Shown piece by piece: positions 34,918-42,666 of a stretch of DNA of 64,000 bases (the first letter of the stretch is position 1; the number at the start of each line of letters is the position of its first letter). The stretch is from contig NZ_SPUM01000038.1 of assembly GCF_004614195.1 (NCBI RefSeq), positions 62,001 to 126,000 of the forward strand, in the 5' to 3' direction. The notes beneath the pieces are model-generated. The model had not been told where the DNA came from and made no database searches. It worked only from the letters and a program-made list of their open reading frames with translations. Position numbers and translations under genes: made by a program. The stretch comes from Massilia horti. Its GTDB lineage: Bacteria; Pseudomonadota; Gammaproteobacteria; Burkholderiales; Burkholderiaceae_D.

Positions 34918-36648
34918 ATGTACACGCTCGGTATCAACGCCGCTTTCCATGACTGTTCGGCCTGTCTGGTCAGGGATGGCGTGGTGCTGGCGGCGGCCGA
35001 GGAGGAACGGTTCACGCGCATCAAGCACGGCAAGCGGCCGGTGCCATTCACGGTGTGGCAACTGCCGTTTCACGCGATCGGCTACTGCCTGCAGGAAGCA
35101 GGCATCGGCTTGCGCGATGTCGACCACGTGGCGTATGCGTACGATCCGTCCCTGCAACTGGGCGCGCGCGGCACGATTGGAAGCATCGCGTTGCCGCTGG
35201 AGCCGTCGCGCGAGCGCGCAAGCGCGCCGTGGGAAGAGCTCGGGCTGTGCTATGTCGTCAACGCGCCGCGCCAGCTCGCCGGCGGCGCGCCGCACCACCT
35301 GGGGCACCTGTTCGCCGGCGCCAGCCCGGATGGGCCGTTCCGCTGGCATTTTGTCGAGCATCACCGCGCGCACGAGGCGAGCGCCTGCCTGGCGTCGCCG
35401 TTTGATGAATGCGCGGTGCTGGTCATGGACGGGCGTGGCGAGCGCGCCTGCACCAGCTATGGCCTGTACCGCGACGGGCGCTATACGCGGATCGGCCAGG
35501 TCGACTTCCCGCATTCGCTGGGCCTGTTGTACGAGGACGTCACCAGCCACCTGGGCTTCTTGCATTCGAGCGACGAATGCAAGGTGATGGCGCTGGCGTC
35601 CGGTGGCAGGCCGTCCTGGCTGCCTGCGTTGCGCCGGCTGGTGCGCTACCGCGGTGGCGGCCGCTATGAAGTCGCGCCGGCCGACCTGCACGAGTTGCTG
35701 GGCCCGGCCCGCCGGCGCGGAGGGCCGATCGACCAGCGCCACCTGGACATCGCCAGCTCCCTGCAGGCGGTGCTGGAGGAAACGGTGTTGCAGCTGGCCG
35801 AATGGCTACACAAGGAAACCGGCGCCAGCCGCCTGGCGATGGCGGGCGGGGTAGCGCTCAATTGCGTACTCAACTCCTGCCTGCGCGAGCGCGGCCTGTT
35901 TTCCGAAATATGGGTGCAGCCGGCCGCGGGCGATGCCGGCACCGCGCTGGGCGCCGCGTTGTGGGTCGATCGCGCCGAACGAGGCTGTGCCGAGCGTGGC
36001 TGGACGATGGAGCATGCCTTTCTCGGCCCGCAATATGCGATTGATGCGATCGAAGAGGTGCTGCGCGAAACGCGATTGCCTTACCGCCGCCCGCCGGATC
36101 TTGCTGCCACCTGCGCCGATCTGCTGGCAACCGGCAAGGTGCTCGGATGGTTTCAGGGACGCATGGAGTTCGGCCCGCGGGCGCTGGGAGCGCGCTCGAT
36201 CCTGGCATCGCCGCTGGACGCGGGCATGCAGGAGCGCCTCAACCAGATCAAGGAGCGCGAGGACTTCCGCCCGGTGGCGCCAGCCGTGACGGAAGAAGCG
36301 GCGGACGACTGGTTTGTCGGCGGCGCGCGCTCACCATTCATGTTGTTCGTCGAACGCGTGCGTCCGGAGCGGGCCGCGCGCATCCCGGCCGCGCGGCACG
36401 TGGACGGGACGGCGCGGGTGCAGGCCGTGAACCGCGAGCGGCAACCGCTGTTTCACGCGCTGCTCACGGCGTTCGGCAGCCGTACCGGGGTGCCGATGCT
36501 GGTCAACACCTCGTTCAACGTCCGCGGCGAGCCGATCGTCTGTACCCCGCGCGACGCGCTCGCGTCGTTTTGCACCAGCCCACTCGATGCGCTCGCGATC
36601 GGGCCGTTCCTGCTCGAAAAGCAGGCGATGATGGGGACGGCCGCATGA
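34918..36648 (+). CDS. Carbamoyltransferase, NodU/CmcH family
   Basis: A 576-residue protein. The Kae1-like N-terminal domain has [38 protein letters not shown] and VLVMDGRGE. The C-terminal part has [30 protein letters not shown] and [13 protein letters not shown]. Enzymes of this family use carbamoyl phosphate and ATP to O-carbamoylate sugars or antibiotics. Beside glycosyltransferases, the likely target is a sugar of the glycan made by this cluster. It overlaps the following epimerase gene by 4 bp (ATGA). Confidence 0.92.
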   Translation: MYTLGINAAFHDCSACLVRDGVVLAAAEEERFTRIKHGKRPVPFTVWQLPFHAIGYCLQEAGIGLRDVDHVAYAYDPSLQLGARGTIGSIALPLEPSRERASAPWEELGLCYVVNAPRQLAGGAPHHLGHLFAGASPDGPFRWHFVEHHRAHEASACLASPFDECAVLVMDGRGERACTSYGLYRDGRYTRIGQVDFPHSLGLLYEDVTSHLGFLHSSDECKVMALASGGRPSWLPALRRLVRYRGGGRYEVAPADLHELLGPARRRGGPIDQRHLDIASSLQAVLEETVLQLAEWLHKETGASRLAMAGGVALNCVLNSCLRERGLFSEIWVQPAAGDAGTALGAALWVDRAERGCAERGWTMEHAFLGPQYAIDAIEEVLRETRLPYRRPPDLAATCADLLATGKVLGWFQGRMEFGPRALGARSILASPLDAGMQERLNQIKEREDFRPVAPAVTEEAADDWFVGGARSPFMLFVERVRPERAARIPAARHVDGTARVQAVNRERQPLFHALLTAFGSRTGVPMLVNTSFNVRGEPIVCTPRDALASFCTSPLDALAIGPFLLEKQAMMGTAA

Positions 36649-37610
36649 CGGTTGCCCCCCACAAACGCATCCTCGTCACCGGCGGCGCGGGGTTTCTCGG
36701 CTCGCACCTTTGCCGGGCACTGGTCGAGCGCGGGCACGACGTGCTGTGCGTGGACAACCTGTCCACCGGCAGCGAGCGCAACATCGCCCCGCTGCGCGCG
36801 CTGCCGAACTTCCGGCTGCTGCGCCATGACGTGGCCATGCCGTTCCTGGTCGAGGCCGACGAAATCTACAACCTCGCCTGTCCCGCGTCGCCGCGGCAAT
36901 ACCAGACCGATCCGGTGCAGACCACCCGCACCAGCGTGGTCGGCGCCCTCAACCTGCTCGGGCTCGCGCGGCGCCAGGGCGCGCGCATCCTGCAGGCATC
37001 GACCAGCGAAGTGTATGGCAACCCGGACGTGCACCCGCAGCCGGAAGACTACTGCGGGCGGGTCGACCCGATCGGGCCGCGCGCCTGCTATGACGAAGGC
37101 AAGCGCTGCGCCGAGACGCTGTGCATGGATCACCGGCGCCAATACGGATTGACGGTGCGTATCGCGCGCATCTTCAACACCTACGGCCCGCACATGCGGC
37201 CCGATGACGGGCGGGTGGTCTCGAACTTCATCGTGCAGGCGCTGGCGGGCTCGCCCATCTCGATCTATGGCGACGGCAGCCAGACGCGCTCGTTCTGCTA
37301 CGTGGACGATACGGTGGCCGCCTTGCTGCGCCTGATGGAGGCGCCCGGACACGTCTGCGGGCCGGTGAACGTCGGCAACCCGGAAGAGGTGAGCATGCGC
37401 GCGCTGGCAGAGACGGTACGCGCGCTGACCGGATCGCGCTCCGAGATCATCCACTTGGCTGCCGTGTGCGACGATCCGCAACGGCGCCGGCCGGACATCG
37501 GCATGGCGCAGCGCGAACTGGACTGGTCCCCGCAGGTGGGCCTGCGCGAAGGGCTGGAACGCACGATCGAATACTTTCGCGGCGTGCTGGCGGAGGAGGG
37601 CACCGGTTAG
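36645..37610 (+). CDS. NAD-dependent sugar-nucleotide enzyme, UDP-glucuronate decarboxylase-like
   Basis: A 321-residue extended [14 protein letters not shown] binds [14 protein letters not shown] follows, and the catalytic tyrosine lies in [27 protein letters not shown] and [17 protein letters not shown] with [19 protein letters not shown] are typical of UXS enzymes, which convert UDP-glucuronate to UDP-xylose. The start at 36645 overlaps the carbamoyltransferase stop. A longer frame back to 36147 is a shadow of that gene. Confidence 0.88.
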   Translation: MTVAPHKRILVTGGAGFLGSHLCRALVERGHDVLCVDNLSTGSERNIAPLRALPNFRLLRHDVAMPFLVEADEIYNLACPASPRQYQTDPVQTTRTSVVGALNLLGLARRQGARILQASTSEVYGNPDVHPQPEDYCGRVDPIGPRACYDEGKRCAETLCMDHRRQYGLTVRIARIFNTYGPHMRPDDGRVVSNFIVQALAGSPISIYGDGSQTRSFCYVDDTVAALLRLMEAPGHVCGPVNVGNPEEVSMRALAETVRALTGSRSEIIHLAAVCDDPQRRRPDIGMAQRELDWSPQVGLREGLERTIEYFRGVLAEEGTG

Positions 37611-37649
37611 CGTGACTCGGGTCGCAAGGCGAGTGCGGTCGTGCGGCGT

Positions 37650-37870
37650 ATCGGAGGCGTAGGGTGGGCGGCTCGTTCGTCGGGCATTTCGCCCGACTCA
37701 CCCCACGCGTTCAAGCAGAGCGTGAATCAACCGAACGCATAGCGGCGTTGACGCGCCGGCTGGACGCTTGCGCACGCGGCTCGCGAACGTCGCGTAAAGA
37801 AGCGGCCGCCGCAAGCCTGCATGTGTTGACCGCGTGCGCACAGGTGCGCACCCTACGCCGCAGCGCTATG
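37650..37870. repeat. Intergenic palindromic repeat, diverged copy
   Basis: This GC-rich gap after the epimerase contains GTAGGGTGGGCGG and CCCCACGCGTTC near 37660-37710, and GCGTGCGCACAGGTGCGCACCC around 37830-37855. The same words occur at 42192-42650, 49583-49674, 56276-56411 and 61892-62028. No gene is supported in 37611-37889. Confidence 0.5.
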
Positions 37871-37889
37871 GCGCCTTCCTGCCCGCCTC

Positions 37890-38231
37890 TCACCCCTTAT
37901 TCGAAAATCCCGTATCGTCATCCATCTTCTCGTCCGCTGCGAGCTTATTGGCGCCACCCGGACTTTTCGGGTAGCCGCCGGCCACATCGTTCGACTGATG
38001 GACGCCGCCTTGCGCCTGTTGCTGGTTGGCGTGGATTTGCGCGCCGGTCAGGTGCGTGTCACGCGGTTGCGGCCACGGGCCACTGTTGCCCGGGCTGCGC
38101 GGCAGGCCGCCCGCCGCATCATTCGACAGGTGCGCCTCCGGTTCGCCCTGCGCCGATGCCCCCGGCTTGCGCTTTTCCTTGTCCTTGTTGCCGGCCTTGT
38201 TGTTCTTTTTGCTAAGTTGATTCGAGTTCAT
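37890..38231 (-). CDS. Small hydrophilic protein with an internal repeat
   Basis: A 113-residue highly charged, low-complexity protein from ATG 38231, with GGAGG 6 bp upstream. It starts MNSNQLSKKNNKAGNKDKEK. A 13-residue motif occurs twice, SNDAAGGLPRSPG (36-48) and SNDVAGGYPKSPG (80-92). No signal peptide, membrane segment or cysteine is present. It is probably disordered and cytoplasmic, perhaps stress-linked like the divergent KGG protein next to it. That role is a guess from composition and neighbourhood. Confidence 0.7.
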   Translation of the reverse strand: MNSNQLSKKNNKAGNKDKEKRKPGASAQGEPEAHLSNDAAGGLPRSPGNSGPWPQPRDTHLTGAQIHANQQQAQGGVHQSNDVAGGYPKSPGGANKLAADEKMDDDTGFSNKG

Positions 38232-38527
38232 GTCGCCTCCTTTCGCACCCATCATGCGCGCCAGCTCCTAAGGCCAGTATAGGAAGACGTAGCGGGGCCG
38301 TGTAGGACTGAAACGGACGAGACGTTGATGACCGGAAGTGAGGTTTCGGAATTGCATTTTCTGTCGCGCGAAATCCTACAAAGTCATCTGAATACGTCCT
38401 ATACCCTCATCCATCCCGTGTGCCTAAGATGAATTTGACCGATCGGTTAGCGGTGAGTGCCGCTGGCGATCGCAGTCCTTAGCCTGCCGCAGGACGCGGC
38501 GGTTTGTACAAGTGAAGGGAGAAGACC

Positions 38528-38869
38528 ATGGCTTCAAATCAAGGCAACAAGCAAAGTGGTAACCAAGGTAACAGCCAAAGCAGCGGCACCCGCAACCGCG
38601 GTTTCGCGTCGATGGACCCGCAGCGCCAGCGCGAAATCGCCAGCCAGGGCGGCAAGGCAGCACACGCCAAAGGCACCGCCCACGAGTTCACCTCGGAAGA
38701 GGCACGCCGCGCAGGTAGCATGAGCCATGGCAACCGGCAGTCCGCCTCCGCGAGCACCGGCAGCACATCGCGGACCTCGACCCGCACCACGGGCGGCGGC
38801 CACCAGGGCGGCAGTGGCGGCAGCCACCAGGGCGGCAGCGGTGGTAGCCGCGGTGGCTCGCACGAGTAG
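38528..38869 (+). CDS. KGG-motif stress-induced protein (YciG-like)
   Basis: A 113-residue hydrophilic protein. RGFASMDPQRQREIASQGGK, AAHAKGTAHEFTSEEARRAG is the KGG repeat region found in YciG-like stress proteins; the usual KGG appears as QGGK. The N-terminus is rich in N, Q and G, and the C-terminus is a run of GGSHQGGSGGS-like repeats. The ATG follows GAAGGGAGAAG. It is followed by a clear terminator and is divergent from the small hydrophilic gene. Function in desiccation or stationary phase is family knowledge, not shown here. Confidence 0.82.
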   Translation: MASNQGNKQSGNQGNSQSSGTRNRGFASMDPQRQREIASQGGKAAHAKGTAHEFTSEEARRAGSMSHGNRQSASASTGSTSRTSTRTTGGGHQGGSGGSHQGGSGGSRGGSHE

Positions 38870-38907
38870 GGGCCATCGGCGCGGCGGCGCCGTGACGGTA
38901 GTACCAC

Positions 38908-38934
38908 ACGGGGAGTAGCAGCTCCCCGTTTTTG
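38908..38934 (+). terminator. Rho-independent terminator of the KGG gene
   Basis: ACGGGGAG and CTCCCCGT form an 8-bp perfect stem with a six-base loop, followed by a T run, about 40 bp after the stop codon. Confidence 0.8.
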
Positions 38935-39014
38935 TTTCTGATACCACACAAAACGGCGATGGGATGCGGTAGAATCGCTGCGCCTTTGTCAACCAACTTC
39001 CGAGGAAAATCGTC

Positions 39015-39416
39015 GTGAAAACGGTCATTCGCCAAGTCAAGAGCCTGTCCATGTCCTGCGATCGGGTCGGCAACCTCTTGCTGGCCAAGTTCTCCACCGT
39101 CGGCGCCAGTGACGTCTGCATCCAGATTCCGGCCAACATCATTTTTTGGCTGCTCAAGCACCTGCCAGTCAACCAGAATCCCTACCTGCAGGCCCCGCCG
39201 CCGCCCCCGACGATTGACCAGCGCGATTGGGAGAATCCCTACACGCCGCGCGCGTTCACCGTCAACTGCAAGGAAATGCCAGGCGCGCTGCGCATGACCT
39301 TTAACCTCGACCGCAAGCCGGACCTGACCATCGTGCTCGATCCCAGCAACGTCGAACTGATGCGCCAAGTGATGGTCCTGTACACCAAGGACCTGATCGA
39401 TCTCGACGCCGCGTAA
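39015..39416 (+). CDS. Conserved hypothetical protein, partner of the M14 peptidase
   Basis: A 133-residue protein starting at GTG 39015 with CGAGGA upstream. It contains IPANIIFWLLKHLPVNQNPY, a proline run (PPPPPT) and LDPSNVELMRQVMVLYTKDL. I do not recognise a family, but the amphipathic start and compact length suggest one small domain. It ends 9 bp before the M14 carboxypeptidase on the same strand, so the two are probably co-transcribed. Confidence 0.75.
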   Translation: MKTVIRQVKSLSMSCDRVGNLLLAKFSTVGASDVCIQIPANIIFWLLKHLPVNQNPYLQAPPPPPTIDQRDWENPYTPRAFTVNCKEMPGALRMTFNLDRKPDLTIVLDPSNVELMRQVMVLYTKDLIDLDAA

Positions 39417-39425
39417 GGAGACACC

Positions 39426-40547
39426 ATGCCGATCAAGATCAGCCAGCATTTCGACTCCGGTGCCATCGAAGTCGTGGACGCGACCAATCCGCGCCAGATC
39501 GACTTGAAGCTGCGCAGCGACAACAACGCCGACATCCACCAGTGGTTCCACTTCCGCCTGCAGGGCGCACGTGGCCAGGCCTGCACGATGCGCTTCCTGA
39601 ATGCCGGCCAGGCGACCTACGCCAAGGGCTTCGAGGGTTACCAGGTGTGCGCCAGCTACGACACCGAAAACTGGTTCCGCGTGCCGACCACCTTCGACGG
39701 CCAGGTCATGACCGTCAACCACACGCCTGAACTGGATAGCGTCTACTACGCCTACTTCGAGCCCTACACTTGGGAGCGCCACCTGCGCTTGCTGGGCGAA
39801 GTGGCCGAAAACCCGATTGCGCGTGTGCACGACATCGGCACCACGGTCGACGGCCGCGACATGAACCTGGTGGTGATCGGCAACCCGGCGGCGGAAAAGA
39901 AGATCTGGGTGATCGCCCGCCAGCATCCGGGCGAAACGATGGCCGAATGGTTCGTCGAAGGCATGATGGACGCGCTGCTCGACAGCGCCAACCCGGTCGC
40001 GCGCAAGCTCCTGCAGCGCGCCGTGTTCTACATCGTGCCGAACATGAACCCGGACGGTTCGGTGCGCGGCAACCTGCGCACCAACGCCGCCGGCGCCAAC
40101 CTGAACCGCGAGTGGATGACCCCGTCGGCCGAACGCAGCCCTGAAGTGCTGTGCGTGAAGAACAAGATCCACGACATTGGCGTCGACATGTTCTTCGACA
40201 TCCATGGCGACGAGGCACTGCCGTATAACTTCGTGGCTGGCAACGAAATGCTGCAGGATTTCACGCCGGAGCGCATGGCGCGCCAGAACGCGTTCGTCGA
40301 GCAATACATGGCCGCCAGCCCGGATTTCCAGAACGTCTACGGTTACGCCGCCAGCAAGTACAACGAAGAGCTGCTCACGCTCGCATCGAAGTATATCGGC
40401 CACACCTTCAAGTGCCTGTCGCTGACCCTGGAAATGCCGTTCAAGGACAACGCCAACCTGCCCGACCCGCACACGGGCTGGAACGGTGCGCGCAGCGCCG
40501 CGCTGGGCGCCGCGATCCTGCAGCCGATCCTGGGCTCGCTGGACTGA
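39426..40547 (+). CDS. M14-family zinc carboxypeptidase (cytosolic carboxypeptidase-like)
   Basis: A 373-residue enzyme. Zinc ligands are H167 and E170 (RQHPGETMAEW) and H260 (FFDIHGDEA). The substrate-binding region has NPDGSVRGNLRTN, and the catalytic glutamate is probably E336 (LTLEMPFK). An N-terminal beta domain precedes the catalytic part, as in the M14 subfamily of cytosolic carboxypeptidases. No signal peptide is seen, so it is likely cytoplasmic. The natural substrate is unknown. AAGGAG lies 7 bp before the ATG. Confidence 0.9.
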   Translation: MPIKISQHFDSGAIEVVDATNPRQIDLKLRSDNNADIHQWFHFRLQGARGQACTMRFLNAGQATYAKGFEGYQVCASYDTENWFRVPTTFDGQVMTVNHTPELDSVYYAYFEPYTWERHLRLLGEVAENPIARVHDIGTTVDGRDMNLVVIGNPAAEKKIWVIARQHPGETMAEWFVEGMMDALLDSANPVARKLLQRAVFYIVPNMNPDGSVRGNLRTNAAGANLNREWMTPSAERSPEVLCVKNKIHDIGVDMFFDIHGDEALPYNFVAGNEMLQDFTPERMARQNAFVEQYMAASPDFQNVYGYAASKYNEELLTLASKYIGHTFKCLSLTLEMPFKDNANLPDPHTGWNGARSAALGAAILQPILGSLD

Positions 40548-40555
40548 TTGCCGCC

Positions 40556-41032
40556 GTGGGCGTCGAGATCGAGCGCAAGTTCCTGCTCAAGGGTGACGCC
40601 TGGCGTGCGCTGGGCACCCCGGTGCTGCTGCGGCAAGGTTACTTGTGCTCCGATCCGGCGCGCACCGTGCGCGTGCGCATCGAAGGCGACCAGGGCACCC
40701 TCACCATCAAAGGCAAAAGCACCGGCGCCACGCGCGGGGAGTGGGAATATGCGATTCCCGTATCCGAGGCGGCCGAACTGCTTGATACGCTGTGTGAACG
40801 CCCGCTGATCGAAAAATACCGGCGCCGCATCGAACACGCCGGCCATGTCTGGGAAGTCGACGACTTCCTTGGCGACAACGCCGGCCTGGTGCTTGCCGAA
40901 ATCGAACTGGCCTCTGAAGGCGAGGCGTTCGACAAGCCCGACTGGATCGGCGCAGAGGTCACGGGCGACCCGCGCTACTTCAATTCCAGCCTGATCCGTT
41001 TTCCCTTTTCCCTCTGGAGCAAGCAGGTATGA
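40556..41032 (+). CDS. CYTH-domain protein
   Basis: A 158-residue CYTH protein starting at GTG 40556 (GVEIERKFLL). The ExExK signature is EIERK. The tunnel strands follow (QGYLCSDPARTVRVRI, LTIKGKSTGATRGEWEY, HVWEVDDFLGDNAGLVLAEIEL), ending with VTGDPRYFNSSLI. Bacterial CYTH proteins hydrolyse triphosphate or other phosphate compounds. It starts 8 bp after the M14 gene and overlaps the serine hydrolase by 4 bp. The upstream frame back to 40412 is a shadow of the peptidase. Confidence 0.88.
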   Translation: MGVEIERKFLLKGDAWRALGTPVLLRQGYLCSDPARTVRVRIEGDQGTLTIKGKSTGATRGEWEYAIPVSEAAELLDTLCERPLIEKYRRRIEHAGHVWEVDDFLGDNAGLVLAEIELASEGEAFDKPDWIGAEVTGDPRYFNSSLIRFPFSLWSKQV

Positions 41033-42174
41033 TTGATGCGCGCCGCCGTCTGGCCCTCGGACTTTGCCTTGCGCTGTACGCGTACACCGGCCATGCGGCG
41101 CAGCCTGCGCAGTCATATTTTCCGCCCGCATCTAGCTGGGCCAGTCGGACTCCGGCCTCGCTCGGCATGGACCCGGACAAGCTGCTTGAGGCGGTCAAGT
41201 ACGCGCAATCGCACGAGACCGAACGCGCGCGCGATTTTTCGGACCAGGAAGCGACCTTCGGCCCGCCCCTCGGTTCGCTGCCGACCACGCGCGCCGCGAC
41301 CAACGGTCTCGTGATCTACAAGGGTTACGTGGTCGCGCAATTCGGCGACACCGGTTTTGTCGATCCGACCTATTCGGTCGCCAAGACCATGCTGTCGACG
41401 GTGGCCGGCATTGCCCTGCGCGACGGGCGCATCGCGAGCCTGACCGATCCGGTCGGCAAGTCGGTGAGCGACGGCGGCTATGCGTCGCCGCACAACGCCG
41501 CCATCACCTGGAAGCAGCACCTACAGCAAGAGTCCGAGTGGGAAGGCAGCATGTGGGGCAAGAATGCCGATTTCATCGGGCGCGAGGGGTTCGGCGCGGG
41601 CGCGCGCAAGCCGCGCACGTTCCAGGCACCGGGCACGTATTACGAATACAACGACGTGCGCATCAACCGCTTTGCGCTGTCGCTGCTGCGCGTGCTGGAC
41701 AAGCCGGTGCCGGACGTGTTCCAGCAAGAGGTAATGGACGTGATCGGCGCCTCGAACACGTGGAAATGGGTGCCGTACCACAACAGCTATGTCGACCTGA
41801 ACGGCAAGCGGGCGGCATCGGTCAGCGGCGGTACGCGCTGGGGCGGCGGCATGTGGATCAATTCCTGGGACCTGGCGCGTTTCGGCTACCTGTGGCTGCG
41901 CGGGGGCGCGTGGAACGGCAAGCAGATCCTGCCGCCGTCGTACGTAAAGGAAGCCCTCACGCCAAGCGAGCACGGGCCGGACTATGGCTACCTGTGGTGG
42001 CTCAACACCAAGGGCAAGAACCTGCCCGGACTGCCATCGACCGCCTTCGCGGCAATGGGCGCGGGCAATAACGACATTGTGATTTCGCCGGAACACGATC
42101 TGGTGATCGTCTGGCGCTGGCATGCCGGGAATCCGGCCGAGTTCGCGAAACGGGTGATTGCGGCGATCCGCTGA
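41029..42174 (+). CDS. Exported serine hydrolase, beta-lactamase/PBP-like family
   Basis: A 381-residue protein with a signal peptide (RRLALGLCLALYAYTGHAA). The SxxK motif is S116-V-A-K119 (PTYSVAKTM), and the YxN-type motif is in YYEYNDVRIN. Family segments WGGGMWINSWDLARFGYLWL and YGYLWWLNTKG follow. This family includes esterases and carboxypeptidases more often than true beta-lactamases. It is the last gene of the run from 39015 and overlaps the CYTH gene by 4 bp. Confidence 0.88.
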   Translation: MIDARRRLALGLCLALYAYTGHAAQPAQSYFPPASSWASRTPASLGMDPDKLLEAVKYAQSHETERARDFSDQEATFGPPLGSLPTTRAATNGLVIYKGYVVAQFGDTGFVDPTYSVAKTMLSTVAGIALRDGRIASLTDPVGKSVSDGGYASPHNAAITWKQHLQQESEWEGSMWGKNADFIGREGFGAGARKPRTFQAPGTYYEYNDVRINRFALSLLRVLDKPVPDVFQQEVMDVIGASNTWKWVPYHNSYVDLNGKRAASVSGGTRWGGGMWINSWDLARFGYLWLRGGAWNGKQILPPSYVKEALTPSEHGPDYGYLWWLNTKGKNLPGLPSTAFAAMGAGNNDIVISPEHDLVIVWRWHAGNPAEFAKRVIAAIR

Positions 42175-42191
42175 GTGCAGGGCGAAGGGGG

Positions 42192-42301
42192 GCGGGGCCG
42201 CCGAGGACCTGTGCGCACGCGGTCACGGCTTGCAGGCTCGCGGCGGCGCTCCCATGACGCACCGTCCGCACCGCGTGCGCACAGGTCCTCGGCGGCCCCG
42301 C
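42192..42301. repeat. Long perfect inverted repeat, intergenic
   Basis: Arms of 32 bp at 42192-42223 and 42270-42301 are perfect complements (core GCCGAGGACCTGTGCGCACG) around a 46-bp loop. It lies 18 bp after the serine hydrolase stop, so it could also act as a terminator hairpin. It shares GTGCGCAC-type words with the repeats near 49600 and 61900. Confidence 0.8.
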
Positions 42302-42510
42302 GCCCCTACGGCGTCGCCGGCCGCATGCGGTAGCTGACCAGAAACCTGGCTTTCCGGGTTCTTTGCATGAAGTTGTTCCGTCAACATAACGTGAGAGGGA
42401 ATACATGCGTTTGCGAACATTGCATGGTCTGTCGGCGCTGCCCAAATACAAGGCCACCTTCGCCAGCCAGTCCTGAATTCTGGCGCAACGCGTTAACTGG
42501 GGGGCGTAAC

Positions 42511-42650
42511 GTGGGCAGGGTGAGGCTGGCCAGTGGCCGGCCGAACGCCCACGCGTTCAGCGATGGCGGCCATATTCCTGCCAGGTTCCGTGTTCGTTGA
42601 ACGCGTGGGCGTTCGTAAAGTTGGCCACTGGCCAACTTTACCCCGCCCAC
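42511..42650. repeat. Nested palindromic intergenic repeat
   Basis: Perfect 18-bp inner arms are at 42542-42559 and 42598-42615 (CGAACGCCCACGCGTTCA and its complement). Outer arms include TGGCCAGTGGCC/GGCCACTGGCCA and GTGGGC/GCCCAC. The same layout occurs at 56276-56411. It fills most of the gap before the convergent BNR gene. Confidence 0.75.
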
Positions 42651-42666
42651 CCCACGAAACCCCCAC

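Noticed and set aside
36147..36644. Upstream extension of the UDP-glucuronate decarboxylase-like frame
   Set aside because: It lies inside the carbamoyltransferase gene. The ATG at 36645 matches the family N-terminus.
37664..38215. Plus-strand frame of 183 codons
   Set aside because: Covers repeat sequence and the antisense of the small hydrophilic gene; Cys/Pro/Arg-rich with no ribosome-binding site.
38688..40472. Minus-strand frame of 594 codons over the M14 peptidase and KGG genes
   Set aside because: Spans two supported plus-strand genes and a terminator, and has a repetitive non-protein-like composition.
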